Assembly (NCBI GenBank): GCA_905221605.1
Contig: CAJNDS010002224.1
Location: 282,501-340,000 of the forward strand
DNA length: 57,500 nucleotides
Source: Symbiodinium natans
Lineage: Eukaryota; Sar; Dinophyceae; Suessiales; Symbiodiniaceae
Direction: 5' to 3'
Part shown: positions 52,833 to 57,500 of the stretch, one piece after another
Layout: each line of letters opens with the position of its first letter
Numbering within the stretch: the stretch's first letter is position 1
Made by a program: the position numbers and the translations under genes
The notes under the pieces: generated by a model
What the model was told of the DNA's origin: nothing
The model's input: the letters and a program-made list of their open reading frames with translations, nothing else
Database searches by the model: none

Positions 52833-52915
52833 ATGGCCTGGCGATCTTCCGGCTTCACCACGCCAGCACCCTCAGGGCTTTTGCTCTTGAGCCCTACGAC
52901 GGGCCCAGGGTTGGG
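52833..52915 (-). CDS. Candidate exon, unknown protein
   Basis: Minus frame GPVVGLKSKSPEGAGVVKPE then DRQAMGF. It may belong with the candidate at 53269-53363. Confidence 0.4.
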
Positions 52916-52916
52916 A

Positions 52917-53085
52917 GGGTTTAGGGTTTAGGGTTTAGGGTTTAGGGTTTAGGGTTTCGGGTTTAGGGTTTCGGGTTTAGGGTTTAGGGTTCAGGGTTCA
53001 GGGTAGGGTTCAGGGTTCAGGGTTCAGGGTTCAGGGTTCAGGGTTCAGGGTTTAGGGTTTAGGGTTTAGGGTTTAGGGTTTAGGG
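52917..53085 (+). repeat. TTTAGGG array with GGGTTCA block
   Basis: About 24 units. A homogeneous GGGTTCA block (52988-53050) is flanked by standard units. Confidence 0.95.
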
Positions 53086-53268
53086 TTTACTTCTGCAGGT
53101 TTCGGGTTTAGGGAATCTTGGGAACTCTAAGGACACTATAGGCCGGCTTAGACCCTATGGCCCTGAAAAGCCCTTGGGTTTGGGGTTTTAGGGGGTAGGG
53201 GGTTAGGGTTTAGGGTTTAGGGTTTAGGGTTTAGGGTTTAGGGTTTAGGGTTTAGGGTTTAGGGATAC

Positions 53269-53363
53269 TCTCGAGCCCTGAGGCGCGCCCTCTACGCCTT
53301 GGGGACCCTTGGGAGCCTCCGCAGCTCCTTCGGCTCCCCGACCCATGAAGTAGATCACAGCAC
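53269..53363 (-). CDS. Candidate exon, Ala/Gly-rich
   Basis: Minus frame GAVIYFMGRGAEGAAEAPKG then PQGVEGAPQGSR. Acceptor CCAAAG|G and donor CGAGA|GTATCC leading into CCCTAAA repeats. Arrays on both sides (53200-53265, 53382-53475). Confidence 0.5.
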
Positions 53364-53589
53364 CTTTGGAAGGCGGCGTTTGGGGTTTAGGGTTTAGGGT
53401 TTAGGGTTTAGGGTTTAGGGTTTAGGGTTTAGGGTTTAGGGTTTAGGGTTTAGGGTTTAGGGTTTAGGGTTTAGGGGCTCATAGGGTTTAGGGTTTAGGA
53501 ATTCGGGTTTAAGGCTTAGAGGGTTTAGGGGGTTTAGGGGCTTATAGGGTTTAGGGTGAGGGTTTAGGGCTTATTACCGGGCTTAGGGG

Positions 53590-53798
53590 TGTTGAGGCGG
53601 GGGCGACCATAACCCTAGACCCTGAAGCCCGAACACACTTCTGGCGAAGACGGTCATGCACTGCCTTCGCTTTGTCGGATTGGCCGAGCAAACGGCTTGA
53701 TACGATGTCCTCTCACAGATGACTTCGTGATCTAAACCAAAAACTCTCAAGACCTGGGTAAACAACAATTGTATGTCGTCACGTCCCTTTACTAGCAC
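53590..53798 (-). CDS. Open frame, unknown
   Basis: Minus frame with VKGRDDIQLLFTQVLRVFGL and DHEVICERTSYQAVCSANPT. The plus strand downstream (53804-54010) is a low-complexity Lys/Pro frame. No family recognised. Confidence 0.3.
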
Positions 53799-54194
53799 CG
53801 AGCTTGCCAGTAGTTATCCCACATGGCCCAAAAACCTGCCCAAAACGTTCGCCCAAAACCCTCCGAGCAGGGGCAGGGGGGCACGGACAGGGGGTAGGGG
53901 GCAAAACCAAAAGCAAAAGCAGAAACTTAAACCTAAAGCCCGCCCAAAATCTTCGCCCAAAACGCGCCCAACCTCCGACACGAGCCCTACACAATGTCTA
54001 TAAAACCTAATCCCTGAATCCTAAAGGTCCCAAACCCCTACCCTCCCTTAACCCTTCACCCCTGAAGCCTCCGAACCCGCGTGCTCCCTCCGGTCGGATG
54101 CTCTTCATGCGACCCACCTGGATTCAAGGGTTCGAGCTCAGGGTTTGGGGGTTAGTTAGGGCATAGGGATTAGGGCTTAGGGCTTAACGCGATG

Positions 54195-54270
54195 CGCAAG
54201 CCCATGTTGGCGACCGCCTCTGGCAGCGCGACGCTCCGTGCTGACCTCCATGTACTGATGCTCACCTGGG
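54195..54270 (-). CDS. Candidate exon next to a palindromic element
   Basis: Minus frame EHQYMEVSTERRAARGGRQH then GLAHRVK. It starts at the edge of the element at 54271-54402. Confidence 0.35.
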
Positions 54271-54402
54271 ACCCCTTTACCTACAGACTAGTAGTAGCTA
54301 CCCTTAATTTCGTAGGTCCCTCTTTTACCTACAGATTAGTAATAGCTACCCTTAACTTAGTAGGTGTAACCCATGAAACTAAGTAGGTGAAGAGGGTCCC
54401 AG
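54271..54402. mobile_element. Palindromic element, introner-like
   Basis: Ends CCTGGGACCCCTTTACCTAC and GTAGGTGAAGAGGGTCCCAGG; inner ACCTACAGACTAGTAGTAGC is duplicated. Located just 3' of the RCC1-like gene. Confidence 0.75.
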
Positions 54403-54439
54403 GCACAGATTGTATTGAAAACGCGCAAGACAAGTTCCC

Positions 54440-56468
54440 TCACTCACCCGCTGTGCTCATCAGTTGAATCATCACATCTCTGGCCGGCCCTTCTCTGGCC
54501 ATTCGGTACCGGCTCCATCTGCGATAAACAAACAGGCGAAAGAGTGTACATAGCAGAGCCGCAATTAACAGGAACAGAATGATGAAGCCACCGAATGTTG
54601 CGTCGCCCGAAGGCTTGGCAGAATGCCATACCTCCGTCCCATTGTGTCTGTCTGGTACCTCCGGTTCCACCTGAGAAGCGGGATGTCCACTGTTTCGGCT
54701 GTCGTCCCACGTCGTGCCTGTGCTACCTATCTCTGCAGTGGAAGAGCTACTTGTGGAATCGGCCGTACGAACTGGCAACAAGCTGGCTGCAACCGAATCG
54801 GAATCTCCACCGCGAGCGCTGTCCCCCCAAGTTATCACGGAACCATCTGCCTTCTTGGCTGCGAAAGCATACTTCGTGGAAGAGATCGTATCCACAGATG
54901 ACAGCAGCTCAGCTACTGAAGAGGAATCACCACCCCATGCAGGGGAACCCCAAGTCACCACCGTGCCATCCTTCTTCCTTGCTGCAAAGGCGTAGGTGGC
55001 GGAATAAATCACCTAGACCCAGGGGTAACCTAGGAATAAACAGGGTGCCCTTTTTGGCTTTAAGGGGATTATAAGGGAAACCCAACCCTGAAAAAAAGCA
55101 AAGGGCCTACTCCGGGTCCCAGTCACATCCACAAATGTCAACCTCTCAGCAACAGATGAGGAATCACCACCAGAATAAGCCAAATCACTGATCCCGCCCC
55201 ACGTCACCACAGTGCCGTCGGCCTTCTTGGCTGCAAACGCACAGCACGTGGAAGTGATTGCTTCCACGGACGACAAGCTTGAAGCAACGGAGGAAGAATC
55301 ACCTCCATAATCCTCCGCGCCCCAGGTTACAACGGTGCCGTCGTTCTTCAGTGCTGCAAAAGCATACCAGCTGGAGTAGACCGCCTTCACCGACGTCAGC
55401 TGATGAGCCACTGAAGACGAGTTTCCCCCAGCATCGCCGTCACCCCACGTCACCACTGTGCCATCCGTCTTTCTTGCGGCAAAGGCAGGCAGGGTGGAAT
55501 AAATCTCAACCACGGATGTGAGCTGCTCTGCTACCAAAGATGAATCGCCCCCACCGACTTCAGAGCCCCAGGTAACCACGGAGCCATCTGTCTTGACTGC
55601 AGCAAAAGCCTTAGTAGCCCAGTAGCCATATCATAATAAGGGCACCCTTTTTGGGGTTGGCTACTTTATAAGGGAACCTTCAACCAAAAAAAGGGTAAAG
55701 GGTACCACTGGGCTACCAAGAAGCACAATGGCTAGAGTATATCACATCTACGGATGTTAAGCGCTGCGCCACGGCCGAGGAGTCCCCACCACCCATCTGA
55801 TAACCCCAGGTCACGACGTCTCCGTTCAGCTTTTTTGCTGCGAATGCGTAGTGTGCTGAATACACAATATCAACAGAAAACAACTGCTCAGCAACAGACG
55901 AGGAGTCGCCACCATATTCACTGTGGCCCCACGTCAGCACAGTGCCATCCGTCTTCTTGGCTGCAAAGGCATGATGGGTAGAATAAACCATGTCCACAGA
56001 GGTCAAGTGCTCAGCGACGGCCGAGGAATCTCCACCTTCCTTTCTGCTGCCCCAAGTGACGATGGTGCCGCCTGTCTTCTTTGCCGCAAAGGCGTAATTG
56101 GTGGAATATATAGCCTCTACAGACGACAGGCGCTCCTGCAATGAAGAGGAATCGCCGCCACTATGAGGGGCGCCCCAGGTCACGACGGTTCCGTCCTTCT
56201 TCTGTGCGGCGAAGGCATAGGCAGTAGAGTAGACCGTATCCACGGCAGAAGAGGAATAGTCATCCTCACCCAATGCTCGACCGCTCGAAGACACCGTGCC
56301 ATTGGTCGTTTGCGAAGCGAAGGCTTGCCAAGCGAAGTGAATCACATCCACGCCCCGGACACAGGTGTGCAGGTTCAGCATCAAAACCACACATGCCCTC
56401 CATGGGCAAGCGCGCGGCTTGTGTGGCCACTGACAGTTCATTCTCTTGGCGTCCTTGGAGCCTCTCAT
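54440..56468 (-). CDS. RCC1-like repeat membrane protein, three exons split by two introners
   Basis: Exons 55725-56468, 55127-55609 and 54440-55012 (all phase 0) encode 599 residues. A basic start with a short hydrophobic stretch (ACVVLMLNLHTCVRG) could be a signal sequence. Then come about 10-11 repeats of about 39 residues built on TVVTWGxxxxGGDSSSVAxxL and YSTxYAFAAKKxDG, an RCC1-like beta-propeller-type repeat. Near residue 551-571 FIILFLLIAALLCTLFRLF is a membrane helix, followed by a short basic tail. Upstream of the ATG (56468) is an in-frame TGA. Introns: 55610-55724 (GCTT..CTAAG) and 55013-55126 (GTGA..TCTAG). Both joins restore the repeat consensus exactly (HC|AFAA and VD|VIYS). 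Partner and function are unknown; it could be a surface or endomembrane protein. Confidence 0.88.
55013..55122. mobile_element. Introner family B forming RCC1-like intron 2
   Basis: CTAGACCCAGGGGTAACC to TACTCCGGGTCCCAG with exact duplication TCAC at 55009-55012 and 55123-55126. In the minus sense the TSD copy (GTGA) is the donor and the element's CTAG the acceptor. Confidence 0.93.
55610..55720. mobile_element. Introner family A forming RCC1-like intron 1
   Basis: CTTAGTAGCCCAGTAGCC to CCACTGGGCTACCAAG with exact duplication AAGC at 55606-55609 and 55721-55724. In the minus sense the duplication gives a GC donor (GCTT). Confidence 0.93.
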
Positions 56469-56554
56469 GGCCACAGGAGTGCCTCAGGATTTCGGCCACA
56501 TGGTGAGTTCTCTAAATTATGGTCCCCCTTTTTGGGTACCTTCAATATTGGGGG

Positions 56555-56668
56555 GCCTTAGAAAAGTAACCTCAGAACAGTGGAAGAAAAGGTACACTTT
56601 TTGGTTTATAAAGGGGCTTATGAGGAAACCTAAACCCCAAAAACAAGGGAAGAAGGGCCTACGCTGGG
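56555..56668. mobile_element. Introner family B, degraded, upstream of RCC1-like gene
   Basis: Core GTACACTTTTTGGTTTATAAAGGGG and right end GGGCCTACGCTGGGTCCTA match the family. After a CCCTAAA array (56669-56724) a second right end GGCCTACTCTAGGTCCTAG appears, as if the array split or duplicated the element's end. Confidence 0.65.
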
Positions 56669-56794
56669 TCCTAACCCTAAACCCTAAACCCTAAACCCTA
56701 AACCCTAAACCCTAAACCCTAAACTCCCAATTATGGCCTACTCTAGGTCCTAGTAGCGAAGAAGTGATCAGATCACCTTGGCAGTTGGGGCTTT

Positions 56795-56980
56795 CTTGGC
56801 TGCCCTCGGGAGGGTAGCTATAAATTAAACTTTCAGCTGCCTTAATAAGAAACCCAATAAACACAAAAAAGGTAAGGATCTAAAGTTGCCCTAAACCCTA
56901 AACCCTAAACCCTAAACCCTAAACCCTAAACCCTAAACCCTAAACCCTAAACCCTAAACCCTAAACCCCAAACCACAAAG
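56795..56980. mobile_element. Introner family H with telomere array
   Basis: CTTGGCTGCCCTCGGG to CCACAAAG with direct repeat GCTTT on both sides (56790-56794, 56981-56985). About 12 CCCTAAA units (56888-56970) follow GGATCTAAAGTTG near the right end. Confidence 0.8.
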
Positions 56981-57056
56981 GCTTTGTTGCAGGCTTCAGG
57001 TCGCCCAAAAAAAGAGAAAAGCTTCTGAGGCCAGCCCCGGCTGTGCTTGAGTAGGG

Positions 57057-57182
57057 TTTAGGGTTTAGGGTTTAGGGTTTAGGGTTTAGGGTTTAGGGTT
57101 TAGGGTTTAGGGTTTAGGGTTTAGGGTTTAGGGTTTGGGGTTTAGGGTTTAGGGTTTAGGGTTTAGGGTTTAGGGTTTAGGG
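57057..57182 (+). repeat. TTTAGGG array, 18 units
   Basis: 126 bp with one TTTGGGG unit, directly followed by a palindromic element. Confidence 0.97.
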
Positions 57183-57185
57183 TTT

Positions 57186-57314
57186 TCGGTTGGAGGTTCA
57201 TGGTACCTATAACCCAATGGTAGTTAGAACTGTACTTCTAACCCGGGTGTGGTTACAAGTTGGTTATAAGTACAGTTACGATTGGGTGATTAAGTACCAT
57301 GAGCCTCCAAGTAG
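57186..57314. mobile_element. Palindromic element, introner-like
   Basis: Ends TTGGAGGTTCATGGTAC and GTACCATGAGCCTCCAAG. Its 3' CCAAG abuts a plus-strand candidate exon, whose 57320-57396 frame reads GTPATFGQGPQKKKNLPAPR. Confidence 0.75.
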
Positions 57315-57500
57315 GGAACACCCGCGACTTTTGGACAAGGCCCACAGAAGAAGAAGAACCTGCCGGCTCCCAGAAAGCGAGTGCTCCGTCAACCCTACAC
57401 CCTGAACTCCTAAACCCTAAACCCTAAAAACCCTAAGCCCTAAACCCTGAGCGTTGAGGGTTGAGGGTTTGGGGTGTAGGGTGTAGGGTTAGGGTTTAGG

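Noticed and set aside
53804-54010. Lys/Pro-rich plus frames at 53.8-54.0 kb
   Set aside because: Low-complexity translation of CCCAAAA/CCGCCC-rich sequence; no splice context or domain.
1-57500. A true chromosome end
   Set aside because: Arrays are short (mostly under 150 bp), occur in both orientations throughout and are separated by exons and transposons; no terminal array orientation pattern is present.

Overview
The window reads as nuclear DNA of a dinoflagellate. Three things visible in the sequence support this. Short TTTAGGG (plant-type) telomere repeats are scattered through the whole window in both orientations. The splice sites I could reconstruct by joining reading frames use GT, GC and GA donors, with AG|G acceptors. 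Small palindromic intron-forming transposons (introners) interrupt coding sequence with about 4-bp target-site duplications (TSDs). There is no prokaryotic gene layout, rRNA, complete tRNA or CRISPR array, so most long uninterrupted frames in the raw translation are meaningless.

Almost all real coding sequence lies in islands of about 50-750 bp, separated by TTTAGGG arrays and introners. Joining islands in frame gives recognisable genes, mostly on the minus strand: a Mei2-like RNA-binding protein (209-1880), a secreted family-16 beta-glucanase (3819-6362), a small gene of unknown function (31783-32290), a multi-pass membrane protein (32347-34119), a tRNA-dihydrouridine synthase whose exons run colinearly over 34.6-46.0 kb, a secreted RNase T2 (39561-40738) and an unnamed 303-residue protein (42059-43073), both lying inside introns of the synthase, and an RCC1-like repeat membrane protein (54440-56468). 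Many other islands have long open frames bounded by plausible splice sites and are listed as candidate exons without a function.

Region by region: 0-6.4 kb holds the Mei2-like and glucanase genes. 6.4-31 kb is repeat-dominated, with isolated candidate exons and the largest variant arrays (CCCCTAAA at about 10 kb, GGGCTTT/GGGCTTA at 19.7-20.0 kb). 31-46 kb is the gene-richest part. 46-54 kb has many small minus-strand exon islands. 54.4-56.5 kb holds the RCC1-like gene.

The main observation is a link between the telomere repeats and the introns. Several introner copies carry a block of TTTAGGG that is absent from sibling copies, and in the clearest cases the block is a whole number of 7-bp units with no loss of flanking element sequence (11 units in 539-724, 9 units in the element at 24968-25183, 5 apparent units in 32481-32619). 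Two of these loaded elements sit inside genes, where removing the element plus one TSD restores the frame. Elsewhere the array edge itself supplies the GT donor or AG acceptor. Interstitial telomere repeats here therefore seem to be intron material. All splice sites are inferred from frame, TSD and homology; no transcript evidence was available.
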